This document shows positions 31,290 to 38,316 of a stretch of 41,977 nucleotides of DNA, in pieces (the first letter of the stretch is position 1; every line of letters starts with the position of its first letter). Source of the DNA: a virus. A program made the translations under genes and the position numbers. The notes beneath the pieces are model-generated. The model ran no database searches, had not been told where the DNA came from, and saw only the letters and a list, made by a program, of their open reading frames with translations. The stretch spans positions 1 to 41,977 of IMG/VR virus record IMGVR_UViG_3300021368_000878; one strand, 5' to 3'.

Positions 31290-31527
31290 GCATACCTAAT
31301 CTCTTAAGGTATTTCAAGGTTTCATTCATGTTACCAATGTGCTTGTCATTTATTGCAATCTGGGGATATGATGCATCTCCACCAAATTCCATCTGGAACT
31401 GTTGCTTTGAGAAGTGTCTATCTAACTCATATCTGTGAAAGTCAGAAACACCTTTGAGATTTTCTAAGAGTGCTGCCATACGCTCACACTCTTGACTGCC
31501 GTTGCTGTAAATTACTGCTGTGGACAT
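31273..31527 (-). CDS. Glutaredoxin-like protein with altered active site
   Basis: An 84-residue thioredoxin-fold protein. VIYSNGSQECERMAALLENL aligns with the glutaredoxin opening V-I-Y-S-x-x-x-C-P-Y-C-E-R. The cis-proline loop is SYPQIAIND (P55), followed by KHIGNMNETLKYL, the usual GG-x-x-x glutathione-binding turn and last helix. The first, normally nucleophilic cysteine of CPYC is Ser11 here, and only the second (C14) remains, so ordinary dithiol or CGFS-type chemistry is doubtful. It might bind glutathione or act as a reductase by another route. Cyanophages often carry glutaredoxin-like genes near nucleotide or late genes. It overlaps the upstream gene by 16 bp. Confidence 0.78.
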   Translation of the reverse strand: MSTAVIYSNGSQECERMAALLENLKGVSDFHRYELDRHFSKQQFQMEFGGDASYPQIAINDKHIGNMNETLKYLKRLGMLDKQP

Positions 31528-31676
31528 TTACTCGTGTGGTTAAATTCAATAACGATCTTTTCATGTTTGGTAGTTCTATCAGAAACATAGTAATGTTTTG
31601 CTTCACCACCCAAGATCTTACAAATATTATCTAGTTGAGTTTTAACAGCAAATTTTCTAAAGTCGTCATCGATCAT
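31512..31676 (-). CDS. Small hypothetical protein, 54 aa
   Basis: A small protein beginning MIDDDFRKFAVKTQLDNICK, with a predicted helix followed by two strands (KHYYVSDRTTKHEKIVIEFN). The ATG at 31676 leaves an 11-bp overlap with the upstream small gene; an in-frame ATG at 31694 (MSGKIKM) is an alternative. It ends with a 16-bp overlap into the glutaredoxin-like gene. Function unknown. Confidence 0.62.
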   Translation of the reverse strand: MIDDDFRKFAVKTQLDNICKILGGEAKHYYVSDRTTKHEKIVIEFNHTSKCPQQ

Positions 31677-31797
31677 TTTGATTTTGCCACTCATCAATTT
31701 CTTCTTGAGTAGGAACTTTGATTGTAAAGGCAGTACCTTCTTCCTCAAATTCCTTATTCATTTTTTCGTATGTTTCTGGTGTGATCTTCTCAGTCAC
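31666..31797 (-). CDS. Small hypothetical protein with GTG start, 43 aa
   Basis: A frame of 43 codons that fills the space between two genes. It reads M(GTG)TEKITPETYEKMNKEF, then EEEGTAFTIKVPTQEEIDEW, and stops at a TGA at 31666-31668. The GTG is chosen because a GGAGG Shine-Dalgarno (31802-31806) lies 4 nt before it, within the last codons of the upstream gene; an ATG 12 codons later has none. Charged, helix-forming, no domain. Function unknown. Confidence 0.62.
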   Translation of the reverse strand: MTEKITPETYEKMNKEFEEEGTAFTIKVPTQEEIDEWQNQNDR

Positions 31798-32101
31798 GTT
31801 GCCTCCAATCATCAGGTTTATCTTGTTTGAACCAGTCTACGATTTCGTCTGCACCTGAGAACCCTGTACGATGATTAGATGGGTCGGGATCTCCTAGTCC
31901 CATCTTATTCATAAAATCATCCATACTGCCCTCCTCAATCCCTTTGGATTGTCTGCGTGCTTTTTGCAACCAGTCCCTAGCAGTAGTATGTGCCTTTGCA
32001 AGTTTCTCTGCCCAAATCATATCGGACAGTTCTACCACATCGTTATTTGCAATTTTTTTGCAAATGCCTTCTAAACGTAGTCTATACTGAGTAGATAGCA
32101 T
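31790..32101 (-). CDS. Conserved cyanophage-type hypothetical protein, 103 aa
   Basis: A helical N-terminus (TQYRLRLEGICKKIANNDVV), then ELSDMIWAEKLAKAHTTARD and KARRQSKG, and a polar acidic C-terminus (MGLGDPDPSNHRTGFSGADE, ending DDWRQRD). I recall proteins with this N-terminus as common in cyanomyoviruses, without known function. Its GAGGA Shine-Dalgarno is followed by ATG at 32101, and a CTAAATA late-type element lies 22 bp upstream. It begins a run of short overlapping genes. Confidence 0.75.
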   Translation of the reverse strand: MLSTQYRLRLEGICKKIANNDVVELSDMIWAEKLAKAHTTARDWLQKARRQSKGIEEGSMDDFMNKMGLGDPDPSNHRTGFSGADEIVDWFKQDKPDDWRQRD

Positions 32102-32122
32102 AAATTCCTCATCATCATGTGA

Positions 32123-32129
32123 TATTTAG
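32123..32129 (-). promoter_or_regulatory. Possible late promoter (CTAAATA)
   Basis: CTAAATA on the minus strand, 22 bp before the ATG at 32101 and just after the terminator of the beta-barrel gene. This is a sensible place for a new transcript to begin. It matches the elements at 6164 and 41797. Confidence 0.45.
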
Positions 32130-32132
32130 AAT

Positions 32133-32157
32133 AAAAAAGGGGGACCGAAGTCCCCCC
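32133..32157 (-). terminator. Intrinsic terminator
   Basis: On the minus strand GGGGGAC-TTCG-GTCCCCC forms a 7-bp GC-rich stem with a UUCG tetraloop followed at once by a run of T. It stands 27 bp after the stop of the beta-barrel gene and is a textbook factor-independent terminator. Confidence 0.92.
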
Positions 32158-32183
32158 GTTATTATATCACACTATATGTGAGA

Positions 32184-32555
32184 TCAGAAGCTCCAAGTTG
32201 CTCCGATCTTGGTTCCATAACCGTTGTCAGCATCGTCGATGCCACCAGCGAAGGAGAGTTCGCCATAGACAGAAAGTGCTTCAGTAGCAGCAACGCTACC
32301 ATAGACCTTACCAGACAGAACGGTATCGGATTCACCGCCGTCAGTGACAACGAAGCTAGGACCGATTTGAGCACCGTAGGAGACAGCGCCAGCTTCTCCA
32401 GCGTAGCCTACGTGAGCGTCGGTCGTCGTTCCAGTGTAGTCAGAACCCGTGAAACCTGAGTTTGCCTCTACGTTAACGTAGGGACCTGCAAGAGCAGCAC
32501 CTGGAGCAGCGAAAGCGACAGCTGCGGCAGCAGCAGCGAAAGCAGTTTTGATCAT
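32184..32555 (-). CDS. Secreted small beta-barrel (porin-like) protein
   Basis: A 123-residue protein with a clear signal peptide (MIKTAFAAAAAAVAFAAPGA, cleavage probably after ALA). The mature part has alternating strands rich in Gly/Tyr/Ala (VNVEANSGFTGS, DAHVGYAGEAGAVSYGAQIG, LSVYGELSFAGG) and ends in an aromatic residue (IGATWSF), the signature for outer membrane barrel insertion. It is about half the length of common eight-strand barrels, so it could form a small or multimeric barrel. The form is familiar from cyanophages, where its role is unknown; altering the infected cell's envelope is one possibility. The leader has AAAGGA nine bases before the ATG and several hairpins. It has its own terminator, so it is probably a single-gene transcript. 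Confidence 0.82.
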   Translation of the reverse strand: MIKTAFAAAAAAVAFAAPGAALAGPYVNVEANSGFTGSDYTGTTTDAHVGYAGEAGAVSYGAQIGPSFVVTDGGESDTVLSGKVYGSVAATEALSVYGELSFAGGIDDADNGYGTKIGATWSF

Positions 32556-32581
32556 TTTTGTTTTTCCTTTGTTAGTTTACT

Positions 32582-32667
32582 TGCGGAGTGGTTACCCGCA
32601 GATGTTGGATAGGGTTTTCCCCATCGCATGAATACAATTTATCAGGGTTGCAAGGAAAAAACAACCC
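32582..32667 (-). promoter_or_regulatory. Hairpin-rich leader of the beta-barrel gene
   Basis: Within the 158-bp gap before the beta-barrel gene, the minus strand can fold three hairpins in a row. GGGTTG/CAACCC uses arms at 32662-32667 and 32645-32650. GATGGGG-AAAA-CCCTATC (32608-32625) has 7 bp with one G-U. TGCGG/CCGCA spans 32582-32600. A GATAAATT element between the first two could be a degenerate late promoter. No known riboswitch was recognised. Confidence 0.5.
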
Positions 32668-32713
32668 CCCTTGTGCCAGTTTGCACCCATTTACATTTTG
32701 TATTACTTATGAC

Positions 32714-33760
32714 TTAGTTAAGATAAATTAATGCACCAGTAATTCTGACGTTTGCACCAGTAATCTCAACATCTCCACTACCTGTAATATCCACTGCTGC
32801 TGCGTCCACAGTAAGATCTGCTGTGGTAATCGAAGTTGTAGCAAAATCTCCTGTGAAGTTTGCAGTTGTTACTTCAGTGTCAGTTGCTGTAATACTCAGT
32901 TCTGCTGTAGTATCAATATCAATAGGTCCAGAACTATACAAAGCAGATGATTTCACACCACCTACAGCAAAGTCAGTTCCTGTCTTCATCGCAATACCAA
33001 ACTCACTGTCTTTAATTAGACCCCCTGGAGCACCTGCAGCAGTCAATTGATACCTACCACCAACACGCTGAGCATAGTCTTGCGCTACATTCCACTGCAT
33101 ACTACCAGGAGTGTTGATAACAGTAGTTGCACGAGGATCAAACTGCTCAGTAGTGTTCTCACCAGATCCTTGCGACTTGCTCTGACCAGTAACAATATCT
33201 TTTTTGTTTACCTGTGCTGTAGTGATGGAGGTTGCTGCCATTTCAATATCACCATCAGACTGCAACTTAATAGATCCACCTTCTAAAATTAGTTCAGCAG
33301 TTGCACTGAGGATAATTTTTGTAGCATAGACATAGCGTGTTGATCCCTTTACGTTCTCAACATAGTCACCATAACAAATGACATTCAGCGCCTGTCCATC
33401 TTCATCGTCTCCAGCACAATACTGAAGATCAGATCTATTCTGGTGGAGTTGCTGCTGCCCAAACGTTTTGATACCAAGGAGACCACTTTGAGGTCCTTTG
33501 TTTTTATCCTTGACACCTGTAAGGATCCTAACAGATCCGTCATGCCTGATGGACATGAAAGCATCACCAGGACCATCAATACGAAGTGCGCTTACTTCTT
33601 GTTCCCCAGGTAGTTTTCTCTCGTAAATTCTGGATCTAGTTAACCAACCCTTGTGCCAAGTATTAAACCTAAGATTACCTTCCAATTCCTGAGTTTCATC
33701 AGGAGTTGTTTGGGAGAATATACTATTAGGATACTCTTTTGCTGCCTTTTGATGTGACAT
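32714..33760 (-). CDS. Beta-helix-like spike / hub structural protein, 348 aa
   Basis: Probably the membrane-piercing spike section of the central hub. The N-terminal 110 residues (LRFNTWHKGWLTRSRIYERK, then SALRIDGPGDAFMSIRHDGS) lead into a long regular beta region. Residues about 150-180 (KIILSATAELILEGGSIKLQ, SDGDIEM) and 265-348 (IDTTAELSITATDTEVTTAN, ending DVEITGANVRITGALIYLN) have the short valine/isoleucine/threonine periodicity of the gp5 C-terminal triple-stranded beta-helix and of VgrG-like needles. It directly follows the gp5-like gene, whose product lacks such a needle, so the two likely assemble together. Equivalence to the T4 gp5 C-terminal needle is inferred. Confidence 0.72.
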   Translation of the reverse strand: MSHQKAAKEYPNSIFSQTTPDETQELEGNLRFNTWHKGWLTRSRIYERKLPGEQEVSALRIDGPGDAFMSIRHDGSVRILTGVKDKNKGPQSGLLGIKTFGQQQLHQNRSDLQYCAGDDEDGQALNVICYGDYVENVKGSTRYVYATKIILSATAELILEGGSIKLQSDGDIEMAATSITTAQVNKKDIVTGQSKSQGSGENTTEQFDPRATTVINTPGSMQWNVAQDYAQRVGGRYQLTAAGAPGGLIKDSEFGIAMKTGTDFAVGGVKSSALYSSGPIDIDTTAELSITATDTEVTTANFTGDFATTSITTADLTVDAAAVDITGSGDVEITGANVRITGALIYLN

Positions 33761-33771
33761 GATTTATTCTC

Positions 33772-36624
33772 CTATGGGCAATCGATGTATTCGCCAGTAC
33801 CAATTCTGGTAGAACCGACAGTTGCCAATGCATCAGTATCTAGACATGCTAGTGATGGTAATAGTTTAGCACCATAACCACCGCCACCAATGATATCAAT
33901 TGCAGGGAACCTATCAAATGTTCTTGTTCTGTCTAACATTCTAGCACCAATGACAAATCCATCATCATTAATTACTGCTTCTGCTACACCAAGTTCTCCA
34001 TTTACATAGAGATCAGGAACCTCAGTATATCCAACGCCTGGTCTCAAGATTGTAAATGCATCAACAATACAACGAACACCTTGATCTTTTGCTAGGTTCT
34101 TCTTATAACCAAAACCATTAGACTGTAGTCTGATTTCTGTTAGGAAACCATCTCCATCTAGCAGAGCAGTTCCTACTGCACCAATACCTTCGCCGCCAAT
34201 AAAGACATATGGTGGTTCTGCCCATGGATCTCCTGGTTTATCAACAGGGATTTCAATGATACCTCCATTCTCGTCAGTAATGATCTTACTAGGATCAATA
34301 GTTGGGAACTCAAACTCTCTGTAAGTATTTTCTGGTGTCTCACCAGTTCCTGTATCATAGTCATCAATACCAAGATCATCTGCAGTAGTGATGAGAACAT
34401 CGGCAAATACACCTTTACCATTCAAAGTAAATCTGAGTGTCTCTGCATCTTCTACAACATCGTCATCTTCAATACCAACAGTCACTTTTGCTTGGTTGTC
34501 AGTAATGATAATTTGTCCTGTCAATTGACCACCAACAATATCACCACTAGTAATACCAGTTCCATTTAGAGTATAGAACAGAACTGTTCCATCTACTACA
34601 TTAGTTGTGGTAATCGTGTAGATGATAAACTCACCTTCTGGACAGAAAGATCTATTGGCGGTTATGTTATATGTTGGTGTTGTATTTGTAGTTTCGTCTA
34701 CACCACTCACAGGTGTGCTTGGGAAGTTAATAGTGTTGTCAGGAACATCAGGAATAGGTGTTAATGGATTGGATGGTTGTGTCAAGTATTGATCACCATC
34801 ATCTGGGGAAGTTACATTACTCTCAGTAATAGTACACTTACCAATGTTCTTAATAAAGTTTGTACTAATTCCACTACCTTCTTGAGGACTATTCTTGCTT
34901 AGTGAGATAAAGAAGTCTTCTGACGGTTCTGCTTGATCATTGTATAGTGTCTGGACTGGAATAGTCTTACTGGTTTCATTAGGAGCAAATCCTAAGATAC
35001 CAGAAGTTTCTTGATAATCTACTCCTGTCGTAGCACTTCCTTGATTATTGAGTGTTTTATAATTAATTGAAGATGCCTCTTCTGTAAATCCAGACCTTGT
35101 TACTGTAAATGTTGCTGTCTCCCCTTCTGATACCGTAATATCACCAATATTGTACTTAATGATTGGTTTTGTGTTGTTACCTGTGCCTAGTGCAGGAACA
35201 CCACCAGTAAATCCTACAGTTGTAATATCTAAACTCTTTCCTTTGTAAGCGTCATCGCAGACATATTGTGTATAATCAGCAGGTGTGTCTCCAAAGAGAT
35301 TGTCAATATCACCCAAGAGATCATCTAAGAAGTTCTTATCATCATCATCTTTCTTCTTCTCACCAGTTGTGCATACTTTCTTGTACTTTGCACATGTGGT
35401 ATCAGGACCAGAGCAAGAAATACCTAATAGTTTCAATACAAAGTTGATTGCATCACCAAGAATATTCAATGGTTCAGCAATAGCACCTAGGATTTCTTGT
35501 AGAGGACCTAGAATGCTGGATAGCAACTCACTCATCAATTGATTGATCTTAGACATGATGCCATTAACAAGTTCGTCAATCTGACATGCAATTGCCTGAT
35601 AAATTTGATTGATATAACTCATCAACACATTGGTCAACCACTCTGCTAATCTAGTGCCAAGATCTTCCATCTGACAGTTAAGATCTTTCAGTAGATTATT
35701 GAACCACTCTGTTACTGGTGTCAGTGAATTACCTGTCTCATCTTGTCTTAGCAGTGCTTTTGTTAGATCATTGACACCTGCAGCAAGTTTTGTCTTGATA
35801 TATCCTTTTACTCTAGCAATAAATTCAGATACTACAAGGTTTGCTTTGTTGATTTGTGTTCTAACTTGACCGACTGCTTCATTTAGTCCACCAGTTACTT
35901 TGTTAACATAGAATGTACCAAGTTGTCCGTCATTCTCTTGAATAGTTGCTAGCATCCCACTTACGATGCCAGTCATCTGTGTCTTTAAATCAACATCCTT
36001 ACACTTCTCTGCTACTTCTTGGCACCACTCTTCCTGTGATTTAACTAGTTTTGGATCGTTAACGTTTGGACCAGGAACTCTTTGGTTACCATTACCATCT
36101 GTACTTCCGTCTGACTGACCACCACCAGTTTTAGCGGTCTTATCACTCTCTCCACCCTCTCTATTTTCTGGACTTTCTTGTCCATCTTTAGCAGGGTTAG
36201 GTGCATATGCACCTGATCTAGTTCCATGAGTAAAACCAGGATCATCTGGTCTTACATTTTTAACTACTGTTGTTGAACCAGGGGTCTGTCCAATAGACCC
36301 TAGGATCAATGGTTTCTGCTTCATGTTATCCATGTAGAAACCAATAACCCAACAACCCTCTACGAGTTGTGGGTCACCACCACCAATATTGCCAGGCATG
36401 AAAGGAACATTCACAGGCATCATTACATTTGCCCATGGGAGTTCACTCGTTTGTAGCAAGGACTTATCTTGAGGATGATCCCCAATAATCCTTACCTTAT
36501 AACGATAACCACCCTTATTATTTGCTTCATCCGAAGCAGTTCCTTCGATTTGCCCCACCCACCAAGAAAAACCGTCATGACCAGTCCTCTCAATGGGTAT
36601 CAATGCTGATAGCGCCTGATCCAT
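33772..36624 (-). CDS. gp5: Baseplate hub protein, gp5-like with OB fold and Calx-beta-like domains
   Basis: A 950-residue protein. Residues about 12-115 (GFSWWVGQIEG, YRYKVRIIGDHPQDKSLLQT, LPWANVMMPVNVP, EGCWVIGFYMDNMKQKPLIL) match the T4 gp5 N-terminal OB fold that connects hub and spike. Residues about 195-400 are helical and amphipathic. Residues about 485-597 (VSEGETATFTVTRSG, GVDYQETSG, EPSEDFFISLS) form a Calx-beta domain, and 645-745 (EGEFIIYTITTTN, VEDAETLRFTL) a second, weaker one. The C-terminus has GYTEVPDLYVNG and GGGGYGAKLLPSL modules shared with the polyglycine collar protein. T4 gp5 has a lysozyme domain after the OB fold; none is visible here, and a lysozyme-like domain lies in the 852-residue protein upstream. 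Confidence 0.82.
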   Translation of the reverse strand: MDQALSALIPIERTGHDGFSWWVGQIEGTASDEANNKGGYRYKVRIIGDHPQDKSLLQTSELPWANVMMPVNVPFMPGNIGGGDPQLVEGCWVIGFYMDNMKQKPLILGSIGQTPGSTTVVKNVRPDDPGFTHGTRSGAYAPNPAKDGQESPENREGGESDKTAKTGGGQSDGSTDGNGNQRVPGPNVNDPKLVKSQEEWCQEVAEKCKDVDLKTQMTGIVSGMLATIQENDGQLGTFYVNKVTGGLNEAVGQVRTQINKANLVVSEFIARVKGYIKTKLAAGVNDLTKALLRQDETGNSLTPVTEWFNNLLKDLNCQMEDLGTRLAEWLTNVLMSYINQIYQAIACQIDELVNGIMSKINQLMSELLSSILGPLQEILGAIAEPLNILGDAINFVLKLLGISCSGPDTTCAKYKKVCTTGEKKKDDDDKNFLDDLLGDIDNLFGDTPADYTQYVCDDAYKGKSLDITTVGFTGGVPALGTGNNTKPIIKYNIGDITVSEGETATFTVTRSGFTEEASSINYKTLNNQGSATTGVDYQETSGILGFAPNETSKTIPVQTLYNDQAEPSEDFFISLSKNSPQEGSGISTNFIKNIGKCTITESNVTSPDDGDQYLTQPSNPLTPIPDVPDNTINFPSTPVSGVDETTNTTPTYNITANRSFCPEGEFIIYTITTTNVVDGTVLFYTLNGTGITSGDIVGGQLTGQIIITDNQAKVTVGIEDDDVVEDAETLRFTLNGKGVFADVLITTADDLGIDDYDTGTGETPENTYREFEFPTIDPSKIITDENGGIIEIPVDKPGDPWAEPPYVFIGGEGIGAVGTALLDGDGFLTEIRLQSNGFGYKKNLAKDQGVRCIVDAFTILRPGVGYTEVPDLYVNGELGVAEAVINDDGFVIGARMLDRTRTFDRFPAIDIIGGGGYGAKLLPSLACLDTDALATVGSTRIGTGEYIDCP

Positions 36625-36629
36625 ATTAG

Positions 36630-36857
36630 TCAGTTGTCATGAATTTTACACTCTGGTGCGCCTGGTTCTTGATCACAATAGAGTTCTAGAGGGGAAGGAT
36701 CATGGTGATCTCCTTCTTCGATCTCTTTCTTATGATGCTCAACATATTCTTCTAGATCATGCAGTTCGCCTTCAATGTGACGACGCATTTGTGGTGAGAC
36801 AGTGGGATCATGCAAGATCTCCTTATCCTTCTCGATATGTTGTTCGATGCTATCCAT
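36630..36857 (-). CDS. Small acidic His-rich hypothetical protein, 75 aa
   Basis: A helical, strongly acidic protein with many histidines (IEGELHDLEEYVEHHKKEIE, then EGDHHDPSP) and a distinct end, LELYCDQEPGAPECKIHDN, with two cysteines that could pair. I recall similar endings in other cyanophage small proteins. The Shine-Dalgarno AAGGAGGT, nine bases before the ATG, is the strongest in the window, and an AATAAATA late promoter lies about 20 bp upstream. High expression late in infection is likely. Lying between two hub genes, it may be an assembly factor. Confidence 0.75.
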   Translation of the reverse strand: MDSIEQHIEKDKEILHDPTVSPQMRRHIEGELHDLEEYVEHHKKEIEEGDHHDPSPLELYCDQEPGAPECKIHDN

Positions 36858-36876
36858 GTGTTAGTACCTCCTTGGA

Positions 36877-38316
36877 TTATTTATTGCCGTGATTAGACTG
36901 TTCTCCCTTCATTCCATAAGAATCTCGGGTCAGTTTAATGGTTGTAGTAAAGTTACCATTGTTGCCTTTTGTTCTATCATACGTGTGTGTTACCTCTGCA
37001 GCGAGATAGAGACCGCTACTTTCTACGTCTACTTCATTTTTTAGTGTCTCGGATGATGGTGCTTTATTGATCAGTCTAATGTCAACTCGGTCACCTGCAC
37101 AAATTTCTGCATTTCCTGGTATTACGACTTGACATTGCTGTAGTTGCAACAATCTATATCTAGCAACTGACTGTGCAGCATAATATTTCTGCCAGTCAGC
37201 AAACTTTGTTGGGTCTTTGCCTCCATCCGTAGGTTCTGGTGATGCTGGTTCAGGTTCATTATACCATGTTTCATGGTCCAATAGAATAGACATCAACTTG
37301 CTAGGAGTTTTAGACAGATCTTTTCCTGTAGCACTTACTTGGTTTAGTGACTGTTGTCCACCCAAGTGTGCCATATTGTCAAAGGTATCTGTCAAGACAT
37401 AATCATACTCTTCATACTGTCCAGTGGAATGATTGAAGAATACAATTTTAGATCCATACTGACCTTTTCTAAGACTAGTCATTAGATCTAGGTCAGATTT
37501 GAATGTTGCTGATTTAATAGTAAATCTATTGTCACTATTATCACTTACATTGACCGCTCTTTCAACATATGGTCCCCATTCCTTGACATTCCATTTCTTA
37601 GATTTTAGTGGACTTTCTTCATCGGCGCATAGACTATCAACGGCAAAGAAATTATATCCTCTATGTGTTTCCCAGAAGAAAAACCCACTACTTCCCTTAA
37701 CTTTCTTAGTTGCTGGGTCAGAAGATGCTGATGAACTAGAAGATTTAGCAGTTTTATCTCCACTATATTTTGCATGTGGAGAAACAGATTTTGCTAGCAG
37801 TTTGCTGATGATATCAAATGGTCTTTCTCTTGTAGGTAGATAACTTACCTCAAACAAAGAGTTTTCAGAAAAAACTTGTTTAGCAGATCCTAGGTATGAA
37901 CTATCAGAAAGCAATTTACTGACAATACTTTCTGGATTGCCTTGCAGTCTAGCAGTAACTCTTACAGTTTCATTGAGTAGTGCTTCTTCTGATACTAGTG
38001 CAATAGTGTATACTTGAGTATTTTGTTGCGTGTATCTGTTGGCAACTTTCCAAACTCTAAAGTTATACTCAAAATTTTCTTCTCTAATATTAGTCTTGAC
38101 AGCGATTTTTACTTTTTCCATACCTTGAATAGGTAGGTTCTGTAATAATCCACCACTATCAACTGTTACCATCGTAGCAGATACAAATGGCATGTATACA
38201 CTTTCAACATAATCAACGCTGGATATCAATGCCGTAATATCAAGTGTTTCACCACTAACAGACGTTATTTGAACTCCAGACAGTCTAAAGTCAGTTGTAG
38301 ATTGAAAAGTTTCCAT
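36877..38316 (-). CDS. Baseplate hub protein, gp27-like
   Basis: A 479-residue protein. Its N-terminus (FRLSGVQITSVSGETLDITA, then SSVDYVESVYMPFVSATMVT, then GMEKVKIAVKT) has the beta-barrel hub pattern of T4 gp27 and related tail-hub proteins, which form a trimeric ring at the end of the tail tube and hold gp5. The C-terminal part (VVIPGNAEICAGDRVDIRLI, SSGLYLAAEVTHTYDR, FTTTIKLTRDSYG) resembles the late barrel of gp27/gpD-type hubs. It has a Ser/Lys-rich insertion near residue 195-210. Start coupled to the upstream stop (TAATG); it precedes the gp5-like gene with one small gene between. The gp27 identity is by pattern and context. Confidence 0.75.
   Translation of the reverse strand: METFQSTTDFRLSGVQITSVSGETLDITALISSVDYVESVYMPFVSATMVTVDSGGLLQNLPIQGMEKVKIAVKTNIREENFEYNFRVWKVANRYTQQNTQVYTIALVSEEALLNETVRVTARLQGNPESIVSKLLSDSSYLGSAKQVFSENSLFEVSYLPTRERPFDIISKLLAKSVSPHAKYSGDKTAKSSSSSASSDPATKKVKGSSGFFFWETHRGYNFFAVDSLCADEESPLKSKKWNVKEWGPYVERAVNVSDNSDNRFTIKSATFKSDLDLMTSLRKGQYGSKIVFFNHSTGQYEEYDYVLTDTFDNMAHLGGQQSLNQVSATGKDLSKTPSKLMSILLDHETWYNEPEPASPEPTDGGKDPTKFADWQKYYAAQSVARYRLLQLQQCQVVIPGNAEICAGDRVDIRLINKAPSSETLKNEVDVESSGLYLAAEVTHTYDRTKGNNGNFTTTIKLTRDSYGMKGEQSNHGNK
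36878..36885 (-). promoter_or_regulatory. Late promoter (AATAAATA)
   Basis: AATAAATA on the minus strand, 7 of 8 to the T4 late consensus, lies inside the last codons of the gp27-like gene and about 20 bp before the ATG at 36857. Confidence 0.6.
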
